Positions 10,561 to 22,156 of a stretch of 64,000 nucleotides of DNA are shown here, piece by piece; positions within the stretch are counted from its first letter, which is position 1, and every line of letters starts with the position of its first letter. The position numbers were made by a program, and so were the translations under genes. This stretch comes from Haematobia irritans (Eukaryota; Arthropoda; Insecta; Diptera; Muscidae), in NCBI RefSeq assembly GCF_050003625.1, contig NC_134398.1, positions 85,747,983-85,811,982 of the forward strand. Reading direction: 5' to 3'. A model generated the notes under the pieces. The model was given only the letters and a program-made list of their open reading frames with translations, was not told the origin of the DNA and searched no databases.

Positions 10561-11661
10561 AATTCCAGATGAATTTGGAAAATTTTTGTTATATTTCAGC
10601 GTACAGTTTAGTCATAAATTGGTAAGTATTTTTTTAATATGGATTTCTTTTAAAAAGAATATTTTTTATGTATATTATTATTTGTTAATTAATTTTTTTG
10701 GAAACCAGTTTAATGTTTTTCTTTGTTGTAAAAGCAATATTTAATTTCAGAGCAACTCCAGATGGATTCAAACAAATTTAAAAAATAGAGCATTGGTAAG
10801 TTTTCTTTTAAAAATTGGCTTTCTTTCAACTAGAATATTTACGTTTTTATGACCTTTTTATCATCAAAATTACAGGTTTTTAATACCTTATGTTAGTATT
10901 TCTTTAATCAAATTTTTTGGAAACCAATGTTATATTTTTAATGTAAAAAACAAATATTTAATTTCAGAATAACCCCTTAAAAATTTGGAAATTTGCTTGT
11001 AATTTAATAGTGAATTGGTAAGGATTCCTTAACTTTCTTTTAACCCTGTACAGTCATCCTTATTTTTTGTACATTAACGTCATCCTTCGTCATTTTGACT
11101 ACGGCTCATTTCAAGACGCTATAATTTTCATCGTGAGCGAAAAAGTGAACCAAACTTGAATTTATTTTCTTATTCAATTTGGTTTTAAGTAGTATAACAC
11201 AAAAATTCATAAAACGGTCGAATTAGTATAACTTAAATTTACCATTTTCCAAAAGACTAAAATGCATTTTAAATCGAAAATGAAATTACGTGTCGTCATT
11301 TTGACAAATGATGACTGTCTAGGGTTAACCATAATATTTTTATGCATATTATTATTTTTTTCATTAGATTTTTTGGAAACCTATTTAATAATTTTAATTA
11401 ATGTAAAAAATATATATTTAATTTCAGAGTAACCCAAATAAATTTGGACAACTTTTTATATTTCCCCTCAGCGTACAATTTAATAGAGAATTGGTAAGTT
11501 TTATATTAAAACTTTGTCTTTCTTTCAACTAGAATATTTATTTTATTATATCCTTCACGTCGATAACAACACAGTTTTATGAGTTTATATAAAATACTTC
11601 ATTATTTCTCTAATTGTTTCAGGTACAAATTTTATGAGATACGTTTTCCAAAGAAAAGTTG
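10561..11661 (+). CDS. candidate micro-exon gene 2, tandem exon-intron units
   Basis: Exon-like blocks, each with an acceptor ending in CAG and a GT donor: 10,569-10,621 (53 nt), 10,751-10,795 (45), 10,968-11,017 (50), 11,428-11,493 (66) and 11,623-11,661 (to TGA). The first four end in ATTG|GTAAG or a close match and follow attccag or taatttcag. Blocks and introns are recognisable copies of one unit (spacing 174, 222 and about 191 bp once a MITE is removed). One frame stays open through all five: pieces KFLLYFSVQFSHKL, SNSRWIQTNLKNRAL, NNPLKIWKFACNLIVN, NLDNFLYFPSAYNLIEN, YEIRFPKKS. The start exon was not found and no family is recognised. The short Lys/Ser tail resembles candidate gene 1, so the two may be paralogues; decayed pseudogenes are equally possible. 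Confidence 0.32.
11044..11324. mobile_element. piggyBac-like MITE in a candidate intron
   Basis: 281 bp, flanked by TTAA at 11,040-11,043 and 11,325-11,328, with inverted ends CCCTGTACAGTCATC and GATGACTGTCTAGGG. TTAA duplication and CCC...GGG ends are diagnostic of the piggyBac superfamily. The sister introns nearby lack it. Confidence 0.8.
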
Positions 11662-11696
11662 AATTCCTTACACCATTTAAAATGCCCCCAAATATG

Positions 11697-12440
11697 GTAA
11701 GTTACAAGCTAAAATGAAGAATTAAAAATTATATTTCATTACATGGTGTTAATTTTTAACAATTTTCATTATTGTTTCCATTTTTTTCAGCAAGATATGT
11801 GAAAAAATTACCTACGATGAATAAAAAAAGGATAAGTCAAAATGTCCAAACAGCGAGTTCAAATGAACTACTCTCTGTTCCACGTGGTCATAATTTTTAT
11901 TCACAAAAAACATTGTATTAAGAACTTTCATCATAAGTTTTTATAATAAAGTACTTTTGCTTAAAGAAAGTTTAATTTTAATGTATGAACATTTTCATAA
12001 TAGTAAAACGATTTGTTGTTCCTTTAATTATTTAATTTCTCTGTACTGTGGAAGGATTGATTTAAAAATAGTTTAGTTGTCGACATTTTAAACCAATTTT
12101 TATTATCGGGTTTCCCACAAAATAAGCAAGTAAACCAAAAGAATATTGACTTTTTAACTTGGTACGGGTATATAAATCTTATGGTGTTGTAAAAATGAAC
12201 TAAAATACAATGTTATAGATGAACTAAAATTTAAGAGAATTATAAACTGGACAAGTTGAAAAAAATCTTAAGGGCTAAATCATGGTCAATATTACTACAG
12301 TTTAGTTCATTTTGCAATGGAAATGGGTTCACTGTTTTTTCAGTGTACTTTTTTGAAAATTATACTGACAAACAGTTTATTTCAAACCAATTTCTTAATA
12401 CAGGTTTCCCAAAAACTTGTTCATTTTTCCGGATAGCAGG
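11697..12440. other. 3' region of candidate gene 2 and MITE debris
   Basis: A further acceptor (tttttttcag, 11,781-11,790) would give an alternative last exon that stops after three codons. 12,180-12,345 carries a CAC-element-like end (CACTGTTTTTTCAGTG|TA). No other gene seen. Confidence 0.35.
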
Positions 12441-13642
12441 AATATTTTGAATGAGTTTAACTATATTCTTCCCACAACATAGTAATTAAAAACAAGACTG
12501 TTGGGAAACAAATCAGACATAAAACTTCGCAATAGTAACAAACTCCAAAACAGCGCTTGCAACACACTGTGCGAAAACGAAACATCACCGAACTTTGACG
12601 ATGTGAGAGTATTGGAGAGAGAGTAGCAACAACCATAGACCTTATAATACATAGATGAGCCATGGGTGTCAAACTATGTTTGGCAGTTCCGAAGATTAAG
12701 AATAAACGAGAAAAATAAGAGCACGCTTACAATCACTTTCGTATAACTTTTTGTAGTTTGCCAATTTTACACAAAATTAGAACATTTATGATGCAACAGA
12801 GGATTTATAAATAAATTAATATATTAAAAGTTCATATTTAAACAAAAAAATATGAACAAATACGATATTTAATTTTGAGCAGCGTAGCTCTTTACGAACA
12901 ACACAAAAGCAAATGCGCGAAAATTAATGTTTGGGACTGACTCTTTACGAAAAAATCAAAACGAAATGTCAGAAAATTAATTTTTGGAACTGACACATTT
13001 TTTTAAAGAGAATAGTGGATAATCTACGTATTAAAAGGTCTATGGCAACATCAAACGATTAACATTAGAAATGCTGCACATTAACAATGTACCAACAGAG
13101 AAGAGAATGAACTACAAATCAGACACAGATAACATTGCTCACATATACAGACAAATCATAAATAAGACAAGTAGATATACAAGTACTCAGCATCAGAGAA
13201 AGCAAAAGGGAAATATGTGCGTGAAGATAAATTGTAAATAAATTAACTAAGCATCAAATTGGTCGCTTAGTTAATTTATTATTGGTCCAAAGTAGTCAAA
13301 ATATATATAACAATTTTTTGGTCGCCTTATCATAACTCAATTAACCCATTCGGTGCGCGGCTACATCTGTCTGGTTTGTGTCTTAGCTATTTACAATTTA
13401 TCTTCACGCACATGAGGGAAATCAGTGCAATAAAAGTAACAGACGAACGTAGTGATACTACTCAAGTTGTAAGCTTTATGTGTTGTTGTTGTTTTCCACT
13501 TGAATGTTTTGTATACGTAAGTGTATAATGAAATTCTTTTTGTATTTCCTGTTCTCCCGATACTTGTTGATATACATTTGTTAAAATCTTTAATTATTTA
13601 AGAAAAAAATTTGTAAACTGAAATCAATAGTAATCACTATAA
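12441..13642. repeat. gene-free stretch with nested inverted repeats
   Basis: About 30 bp around 13,206-13,240 (core gtgcgtgaagataaattgta) recur inverted at 13,389-13,420. Between them ttaactaagc/gcttagttaa forms a hairpin (13,243-13,275). A shorter inverted pair, accatagacctt and aaggtctatgg, links 12,632 and 13,036. No coding capacity recognised. Confidence 0.45.
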
Positions 13643-15604
13643 TCTATATATATAAAATTCAAATTATGTTTGTTTATTTGTTTGTTTGTTTATTTGTATG
13701 TTCCGGGTTGGCGCGAAAACGGCTGAACCGATTTACTTGAAACTTTCAGAGATCGTGGGGGGCACTCATGTGCTGAAAATAGGGTACCTCATTTTTTGAT
13801 ATATGGTCGCGGAGAGGAACCTCCCCTTTGTCCGACTTTTTGAAAATTAGACCAAAGTTGACCGATTTGCTTGAAATTTTCATTGAAGATTGGGGTTGGC
13901 ATCTAGGCAAAGATCCGCTACTTTTTATTTCGATATTTAGTGGCGGAGGGGGACCTCCCCTTTGTTCGACTTTAAGTACAGTGAAAAAACTAAAATTCTC
14001 TAAATTATCTGAGATTTACAGAGAACATGTGGTGAGGTTATGGAATTAATATGGGGTACCCGATGATTTCATATGTGGATGGGGAGGGGGACCTCCCCCT
14101 TGCCCTACTTTTTGAAACTTGGAACAAAATTATGCGATTTGCTTGAAATTTTCATTGAATGTTGGGGTTGGCATCTAGACAAAAATCCGCTACATTATTT
14201 TTCGATATTTGGTCGGGGAGGGGGACCACCCCTTTGCCCGAATTTTTTTGTTTGAAAGTACAAACAAAACTAAACTCCCCCGACTGAAATTTTACGGAAA
14301 AAATGGGTTATGAAATTTATATCAGGTTCTCGATTTTTTAATAAAAATAAAAGGGCATAGGGAGACATCCGCTTCTCTTAAGTACATACAGAGAAAAAAT
14401 TAAACTTTTACCGAGTTACTTGAAATTTACAGAGGACTGGGGAGAGGTTACGATATTAACAGTTGATACCTGATTTTGTGATATTTGGACGGAAGAGAGG
14501 CCGCCCCTTTAGGCTTATAATTTGCTTGATATTTTCTGGGACGTTTACAAAAGATACGCTACATCACTTTTCGATATTTAGTCGGGGAGGAGGTCGTCCT
14601 CTAAAACTGCAAAAAAAACAACAATTCTTAAGTTTTCTTGAAATTTACATAGGCAGTGGTGGAAGGTTATGAACGAAGAGGCAACCTTCCTTGCCCCACA
14701 CTTGAAGGAAAGTTTCAAGAATTTTCAGGGAAGGTTATGGGTGCTCTTCACTACGGTGTTTGTCGATATTGTATCGGGGAAAGTGACGTCCCTTTAAAAC
14801 AATAGAGCAAAATTTGAACATCGCAGATCTACTTGAAATTTACAGGGAACGTGGGAGGAGGTTATTAAATTTATACATGATTTTTAAATTAGTATATGAT
14901 TTTTCGATATCTGGTTGGGGAAGGGGAAAATTGAAATAAACTTTGTCGATTTACTTCGATAGAATTTATAGGGACCATTGAGTAGTTGCGAAATTAATAT
15001 AGGGTACGTGATAGTCCGATATCAGGTCGGAGTGGAGCGAAGGTGGGGGGAGGGTTCCCTTTTGTCCGTTTTTTTTTTCTTAAATTGAAAGTAGAGGGTT
15101 GTCCGTAAATGGGAACTCGGTACATAATTTTATGATTTGTGCACAGGCTTCTGCCAGACTTCTTTTTAGTAAAGAACTTAAATTTACATGAAATTGCCAG
15201 CCAACGTAGAGGGTGCATCATTTTCCAAAATTTAGCAAATGTTAATGTGGTAAAATTTGTTACTTTTTTTGCTTTTTCCGATTTATTGGATGGGAAACAG
15301 TAATTCTTTGTATGTTATTATAATATAGAGCATAATTTTCAGATATGTTGAGGAGAAGGATACCTTTCCTTGACAAACCACACTTAAAATTCACAAGAAA
15401 TATAGAAGAAATATAGAAGAATGTACACCCTCTCCCGCCGTATTTGCACCTATAAACGAAAAATCAAGTAGTCCGATTTGTTTAAAAGAATTCAAATCTT
15501 TTCGAATTTGTTTTCAGCACCAAGGATATAGTTGACTAAGTTAACGCAAAATATTCCTCCAAATATGCTTCGGAAGGCGCAGCGAAGCGGGCCGGGTTAC
15601 GCTA
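13643..15604 (+). mobile_element. Helitron-like non-autonomous element
   Basis: Begins TCTATATATATAAAATTC after an A and ends with hairpin GCTTCG (N10) CGAAGC, then gggccgggttacGCTA before a T: 5'-TC, a subterminal hairpin and A/T insertion fit Helitrons, although the 3' end is CTA rather than a clean CTRR. Joining the flanks recreates the repeat R sequence seen at 7139-7150, so both ends are exact and no target duplication was made. The interior holds degenerate units with the motifs gatttgcttgaaattttc and cgatatttggtcgggg at about 13,860, 14,130 and further on. No Rep/helicase protein. Length 1,962 bp. Confidence 0.68.
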
Positions 15605-15682
15605 TTACTTATAATTTGAAAAAGAATTTTTTGATAAATAATTTACATGTCATGATTAAAATTATCAAATCATTTTTATTGT
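15605..15682 (+). repeat. repeat R, copy 2, left part
   Basis: Matches the reverse complement of 7052-7139. It is interrupted on the left by the Helitron-like element and on the right by the LOA LINE; the rest resumes at about 22,157. Confidence 0.65.
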
Positions 15683-15824
15683 AGGTTAGGTTAGGTTAGG
15701 TTAAAGTGGCAGCCCGATTAAGATTCAGGCTCACTTAGACTATTCAGTCCATTGTGATACCACATTAACTAAAAGTACCTATTACATATAGGCACTTCTA
15801 GTTTTAACCGCTGAACCTTCTCGA

Positions 15825-18800
15825 TTATTTTTCTTCGCTGAACCAACCAGATTGTTCCAAAAACATTAGCAGACAGCTTAAGTTAACGTTTTCCAGATCC
15901 GCCAGTAATCTGAAGCTATATGCTCCTAAAAGTTGCTTGCGCTTTACACAAAATGCAGGACACTCACACAGGAGGTGTTTAATTGATTCTTTTTCCTCCG
16001 CATCATGACAGCTCATACAATAGTCATTATACTTCGCGCCAATAGTTTTTGCAAAATCGCCTATCAGGCAACGACCCGTTATAGCAGATATCAGGAGTGA
16101 TATCTGACGTCTCTAGAACATTAGCATATCTAGTGTGCGGTTTAAGTTGAAACGGGGCCATATTTGCTTGGTGTCGTTACAACCCTTGCAATTCTCCCAT
16201 CGAACATTTGCCATCATAACAGCCTTCTCACGGAGCATGAGCTTGCAGGTAGCTAGGGGCATACCAACAAATTCTAGTTCCCCTGGAATATGTAAGGTAG
16301 TCCCTAGCCTTGCCAACTCATCCGCTTCGCAGTTCCCCGGTATGTTCCTATGGCCAGGCACCAATATTAGGTGAATATTGTACTGCTCAGCCATCTCATT
16401 GAGAGATTTGCGGCAGTCGATGGCCGTTTTCGAGTTGAGGAACACAGAGTCCAAAGATTTTATTGCAGGTTGACTGTCTGAGTATATATTAATGCCCACT
16501 TTTTTTGGAACATTACTCCTCAGCCAATTCGCCACCTCTCTTATTGCTTATATTTCAGCCTGAAAAACACTACAGTGATTAGGTAATCTTTTCGCTATTC
16601 GAAGTTCCAGATCATTAGAATATACTCCGAACCCCACTTGTCCATCCAATTTGGAGCCATCAGTGTAGAAATCTATATATATTTTATTTCTCGGGATCTG
16701 TGTGCACCACGCCTCACTGTTGGGGATTAGAGTCTCAAACTTTTTGTCGAAAAGTGGACTCGCCAAAGTGTAATCCACTACGTTAGGCACATCTGGAATT
16801 ATTTTGAGGACCGAACTGTGATCGTAACTTTTTTTCGACCACAGCGATAGTTCGCGCAACCGCACAGCCGTTGTTGCAGCTGACTGTTTGGCCAAAATGT
16901 CAAAAGGCAATAGATGCAGCATGACATTAAGGGAATGTTTTCCTGTCTTGCAGAATGCGCCTGAAATACACAAACACGCCATACGCTGAACTTTATCTAA
17001 ACAAGTCGGTTTCTGAAGTGCAGGCCACCAGACTACAACACCATATAGCATTATAGGTCTAACCACTGCCGTGTATAGCCAATGCACAATTTTTGGTTTT
17101 AGTCCCCACTTTTTGCCTATTGCCTTTTTGCACGAGTACAAAGCTACCGTTGCTTTTCTCGCCCTTTCTTCAATATTAAGCTTAAAGTTCAGTTTCCTGT
17201 CCAAAATAACGCCAAGGTATTTTGCACACTCACCAAAAGGAATTTCAATACCCCCTAAGGAAATAGGCCTAACCGTGGGAGTTTTGCGATCTTTGCAGTA
17301 CATGACTAATTCTGTCGTTGCAGGATTTACCCCAAGACCATTGTCTTTCGCCCATTTCTCAGTCATCCGGAGGGCCCTCTGAATAATATCTCTGATTGTG
17401 GATGGGAATTTTCCCCTGACTGCCAGAGCCACATCATCTGCGTATGCCACCACTTTTATCCTTTCTTTTTCTAGAGTAACCAGAAGGCTATTTATAGCAA
17501 CATTCCAAAGAAGAGGTGATAGAACTCCTCCTTGGGGAGTGCCTCTGTTCACATACCTTTGTATGTTTGCTTGTCCTAGTGTGGCTGAAATACGTCTCTT
17601 CATTAGCAGTTCGTCTAACAGCCTGAGTATACATGGATCAACATTCAGAGTTGTCAGTCCATTTAATATCGAGCTCGGATGGACATTATTGAACGCCCCT
17701 TCGATGTCTAGAAACGCCACGATTATGTATTCTTTGACAGATAGTGAGCTTTCAATAAAGCTGACTAGATCATGTAGTGCGGTCTCAGTAGACCTGCCCT
17801 TCGAGTATGCATGTTCTAAGATGATGAGATGCTAGTTCTAAGATAAATATCTATCATCCTCTCCAGAGTCTTAAGTAGGAATGAGGGTAAGCTGATTGGT
17901 CGGAAATACTTCGCCCTCGAGTGAGAGGCTTTTCCCGCTTTAGGTATGAAAACGACTTTTGTTTCCCTCTACTTTCCTGGGATATATGATAAGTTGATAC
18001 ATCCTTTATATATCGCCGACAACCAGGGGATAATTTTGTCAGTTACTGCTTGTAAATCCGCCGGAGTAATTCCATCAGGTCCGGGGGATTTGAATGGTCC
18101 AAAGCTATTTAGCGCCCATCTTATTCTAGTTTCCGATACAATTTCCTCGACAGGTAACGACCGCTGAGCAACTGTGGCACCGCCAGTACATGGTTCAACC
18201 GTCTGATTTCCAGGAAAATGTGTGCCCGATAGTACCTCCAGCGTCTCCTCACTGGACGTTGTCCAATTGCCCTCCGATGTTTTAATGAAACCTGGAGCGG
18301 AGTTGGTGGATGCTAGAACCTTCCGTAGTCTGGAACCCTCGGACGTATTCTCAATACTGCTGCAGTAATCATTCCAAGAGTTATGCTGAGCCTTTCTCAG
18401 TTCTCGCTTGTATCCTCTCAGATTCTTCTTGTAAGTGTCCCAATCCTCAGGGGCTCCGGTAGACTTTGCATTGTTAAAGAGCTTCCTGCAGGATTTCCTC
18501 ATATTACTTAATTCCGTAGACCACCATGGTGGTCGATTTTTTTCCGTTGGCTTCCCTCTAGGGCATGCAGCTTTCAGTGAGATGTTGAAGGCCTTAGTAA
18601 TCCGCTCCACTGCGCGTTCGATATCTTGCACATTTCTCATATTTGTCTCTGTTATTTCCGGTATCATCATATTGAACGATTCCCTATACCTATTCCAGTC
18701 AGCTTTCCTAACATTTGGCGGAAATATGGTCTTGGTGATATGAACATCAAATTTGAAACTGATGTAGCGATGATCTGAGAAGCTGTGTTCACTTAAAACC

Positions 18801-19390
18801 TGCCACTCAGATATCATTTCATCCAGTTCTTGCGAGGCCAAGGTGATGTCCAAAACCTCTTGCCTGTTTTTAGTGACAAAGGTTGGGGCATCTCCCTTGT
18901 TGCAAACTACCAGATTAGTACGCAAAATAAACTCTATTAGCGACTCTCCCCTTGCATTAGTATCACTACTTCCTAATATACTATGATGTGCATTCGCATC
19001 GCATCCCATAATGAGTTTCGTCTTTGTTTTCAGTGACTCCTCCACTAAGGTCTTAACGGCACATGGAGGCATCTCCCTGTCATGTCCCATGTAGACCGAA
19101 GATACCCAATATTAGCATTTGGCTATTTCTAAACTGGCAACGACAGTGTCTGTATTGCACATTGAAGGAAGTAGAAACAAGTTGAGCTCGTTTTTAGCAA
19201 TTATACAGGCTCGATTTACATCATTACCAATATACTGCAATAGTTTGAACCCCGGAGTACTTAATTCAGATATTTTGTTTCTATAAACATATGGTTCTTG
19301 AATAAGAACTATATCTATGTCCCCTTTCATCAGGAGAACTTTTAAGGCAGCACATGCAGCCTTAACGTTGAATAACACACCATGCGTCAA
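15825..19390 (-). pseudogene. LOA-clade LINE ORF2: endonuclease, RT, RNase H, CCHC
   Basis: Reading the minus strand from 19,390: APE endonuclease (VLIQEPYVY; MGCDANAHHSILGSSD; LSEHSFSDHRYISF), linker (RPPWWSTELSNMRKSCRKLF), RT (SPGPDGITPADLQ; FLDIEGAFNNV; GTPQGGVLSPLLWN; catalytic YADD in VVAYADDVALAV at about 17,440-17,460), RNase H (FYTDGSKLDGQVGFGVYS; SDSQPAIKSLDS; PGHRNIPGNCEADELAR) and a C-terminal Cys/His motif (CMSCH, HLLCECPAF). RNase H plus this motif style indicates LOA. In-frame stops occur near 19,112, 17,969, 16,545 and 16,113, with a frameshift near 17,825. Catalytic residues remain readable. Confidence 0.85.
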
Positions 19391-19868
19391 TCCGTGCGTT
19401 GATGGAAGGGTTGATTTTTTTCTGTTTGCCGCAGACTATTCGAGCTTTTGATTTCAAAGAGAAATTTCAACTCTTCAATCATCGGACGCATAGTACGCAT
19501 TGAACGCATGGTATGTAATTCTACCTTTACAATGATGAAGATTTATCTGGAGGATCCGTAGGACCATCGAGATTTTCAACAACCGTCACATCAGCCGCTT
19601 CAATCGAGTCATCAAGGATGTCCTCTTCAGAGATCTCGGTGACTCTCGCCATAACCATAGGTTCAACTTTGGTGAGTTCTGAGGCAATAGAAACCTCCTC
19701 TCACATACGGTGTGTATCCATGACTTCAGCTTTGGTATCTCCCTCGACTTCGCAAGAGGATCCGCTTACTTCTGATTCAGACAGAGGTTTGTCCATTTCT
19801 TAATCCTTTAGCTGATCGTTTTTATATACCTTCATTTGGAAATAATGAAAGCCATAACATACACGGCC

Positions 19869-20708
19869 CTAAGACTTTGCTAGATGTGGCAAAGACTGAG
19901 TGTTCAATATAAACACTGCATGACGTCTTGGTCCATCCATTTCATCCAAACGGCCAACCTTCCAATCAGCTGTATTGCATCGTTTCAGTCTATTTAAAAT
20001 AGATTCAGGGTCAGAAGGGTTTGCAGGCATCCACGCATGTGCTCTAGGTCTAGCCGGTATGTCTTTCTTCTCGACTAACTCTAGAGCAGCTCCTTCCCAA
20101 ACTTCACCAATTAGTATCAGAGCAGCTTTAAAACATTCCATAGACCTCTGGTGCTCAAATGCGACTAGCTTAAATCGTCCTTGATACCAACCAGCCTCTT
20201 GGTGTCGAGGATCTGGACCGGGAAACTTTTCCAGCACCTGTGAGTAGACGACAGACAGAGAACCATACCGTCCAATGCTCCTTTATTAATGATAGCCATC
20301 ACAAGGCTGTCTTTAGCAACTGGCAAACGATCTTTGATCCCTTTTGGAGGATGGCAGCTCATCCAATGATCGTTCCCTTTTTCCAGCCTAAAGAATTCCT
20401 TGAGCCCATTTTAAAGAATCGCTTTGTTTAGCCGACAGCGTGCTTGGGTCGACTGATCCTAACTTCTTTAGGATAAACAAAGCATTTCTGCGTTCCTTGA
20501 ATCTCTTTCGTGAGGGATTACATCCGTTTGATGTCGTTACCTTAGAAAAAGTTCGACTTGTCAAAGTGTCGCCACCTGTCGACCCGTCTACAGGTCGACT
20601 AATTGGGCCTAACTCTTGGTCATTGGCCAAATTTATAACTCCAGTCGATACCCGTCCACTGGGCCCTGAAGTTAGCAACCCAGTGGATGACTTTGAATTT
20701 CGCTGCAT
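19869..20708 (-). pseudogene. LOA-clade LINE ORF1 (DUF4780-like)
   Basis: Three overlapping minus-strand frames (20,388-20,708; 20,165-20,362; 19,869-20,237) make one broken ORF1. The C-terminal part, with HAWMPANPSDPESILNRLK and DWKVGRLDEMDGPRR, resembles the DUF4780 domain found in ORF1 proteins of such elements (from memory of the family). The N-terminal part is Ser/Thr/Lys-rich. At least two frameshifts. It lies upstream of ORF2, as expected. Confidence 0.65.
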
Positions 20709-21575
20709 GGTGGCTTAATATCCCACCACACTTGAAATTCTTAGTAGGTACCTATTACGATGAGTTTATCCGCTATTAAAAAACACGTCTGTTCCGTTCG
20801 ACGCACTGTTAGAAAAATATGTCTTTCATATGTTTCGATATAAACAAAATATGTTTCGGGCACAATTTTTAAACACAATATATTTAAGTGCAAACATGTA
20901 ATGTTCTCAAACTAACACTAAATGTTTGGAACACATATGTTAATATGTTAGAATATATATTGGGGCATGCATGTTTCATAAAAATTATATGTGTGAATGT
21001 AAACATATATACATTTACAAATTTCGAGTAAACATATATATGTTGTGATATTTTATTCAGAGAGCGACAGAGAGAGAGAGAGTATAGAGAAAGAAATAGT
21101 GATAAAAACCGGGAGGGTCGACGAAAGATATCAAATTAACACAGCGAGAGAATCAAAAGAGAGCAATTTCTGTGAAACCGCTTATATGTTGTTTCGGAAA
21201 CTGCTTTATGATAAGGCCAAAAATGGTATATGCTTAAGTCTAAATATTATTTAATTTAAGCCTAATTATTATTTAATTTGTGTATATTATAAAATTATTT
21301 ATGTATGTTTATACTCGACCCCACGTTCTTCCTTTGTTAGAGATTTTGAATTCCTTCCAAAATTTCAAACTTTTATACCAACCAGTTTTTTATTACAAAA
21401 TTGTTATTTTTGCAATAAAAAAATAATATCTTAGCCAAAAGCTCAGTCCATTTCGTTTATATCAAGCACTGTTTCTGACTGTAAATCTTTAATAACCCAC
21501 ATTTCGAAGTTTCATTATAAAAATTTAATATAGTATAAATATAAATGTGTAAATTAAAAAAAAAAATTGGTGTTT

Positions 21576-21648
21576 GGTCGGAGCAGGGATTGAACCCACG
21601 ACCCTTTGCATGTACGGCAGACATGCTAACCACTGCTCCACGTTGCCA
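21576..21648 (-). ncRNA. tRNA-like module A
   Basis: Minus strand: box-A-like TGGAGCAGTGGTTAGC and box-B-like GGTTCAATCCC, followed at once on that strand by a run of 11 T (plus-strand A-run at 21,556-21,566), a Pol III terminator pattern. Stems are imperfect, so it is tRNA-derived rather than a tRNA gene. Confidence 0.6.
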
Positions 21649-21761
21649 ACACATGTATGTTTCTGTTAAATAATGTTATGTTTGCATGGGCTCGTGGGCG
21701 CTGCAAACTATGCTATATAAATGTAACTTATAACGATAATTGTCTACTGGTGACTATAACA

Positions 21762-21833
21762 GCTACGTAGCTCAGTGGTAGTGTGTTGGCTTACAAACTG
21801 TATGGTCCTCGGTTCGATTCTCCGTCCAGGCGA
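21762..21833 (+). ncRNA. tRNA-like module B
   Basis: Plus strand: box A TAGCTCAGTGGTAGTG, then box B GGTTCGATTCTCC (one extra base against GGTTCGANTCC). T- and anticodon stems do not pair fully. Divergent from module A. Confidence 0.6.
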
Positions 21834-22156
21834 AAGGTAAAATTTAAAAAAATTATAAAATTGAATAATTTCTTCAACATTATTTGTATTACAGAAAAAG
21901 GCGCCAAGAACTAAAAAATTTCGTGGAAGTGAAAATTATGTTAGGGAATGAGCACAATCTTCTTTGGGGAAAATTCTTCCAAGCATATAATATTTTTGGG
22001 CTCAAAATGCTTTCAAACATATTATATGTTCACATAAAACAAACATATTAATGTTTCGGCAGTATCCAATAATATATGTGCTTCCTTCAAAATATGTTTA
22101 GAACATATGTTAGAGAGGCGATTTTTTTTGAGGGTGCGGTTGAATAAACATAGATC

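Larger units (their letters stand above)
20804..22136. mobile_element. tRNA-module element, copy 1 (inside LOA LINE)
   Basis: 1,333 bp, starting CG|CACTGTTAGAAAAATATG and ending CGATTTTTTTTGAGGGTG|CG, i.e. CAC...GTG ends and a 2-bp CG duplication. Both terminal arms are rich in ATATGTTT/AAACATAT. The centre has two divergent tRNA-like modules (21,576-21,648 minus; 21,762-21,833 plus) about 115 bp apart. A GAGAGA run lies at about 21,060-21,082. No protein. Confidence 0.7.
15683..22156 (-). mobile_element. LOA-clade non-LTR retrotransposon, near full length, inactive, with nested insertion
   Basis: Minus-strand LINE of about 5.1 kb plus a nested 1.3-kb element (20,804-22,136). The 3' end is a run of GGTTA units on the plus strand at 15,683-15,702 ((CCTAA)n on its own strand). 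The 5' end lies near 22,156. The flanking attgtag on both sides (15,676-15,682 and about 22,159-22,165) looks like its target duplication, and the two flanks join into one uninterrupted repeat R. ORF1 and ORF2 both have stops or frameshifts. Confidence 0.8.

Noticed and set aside
15683..15702. Possible telomere tract
   Set aside because: Only about four units, and it coincides with the LOA 3' end in two separate copies.
17071..18743. Plus-strand frames of 73-145 codons
   Set aside because: Antisense shadows of the LOA ORF2.
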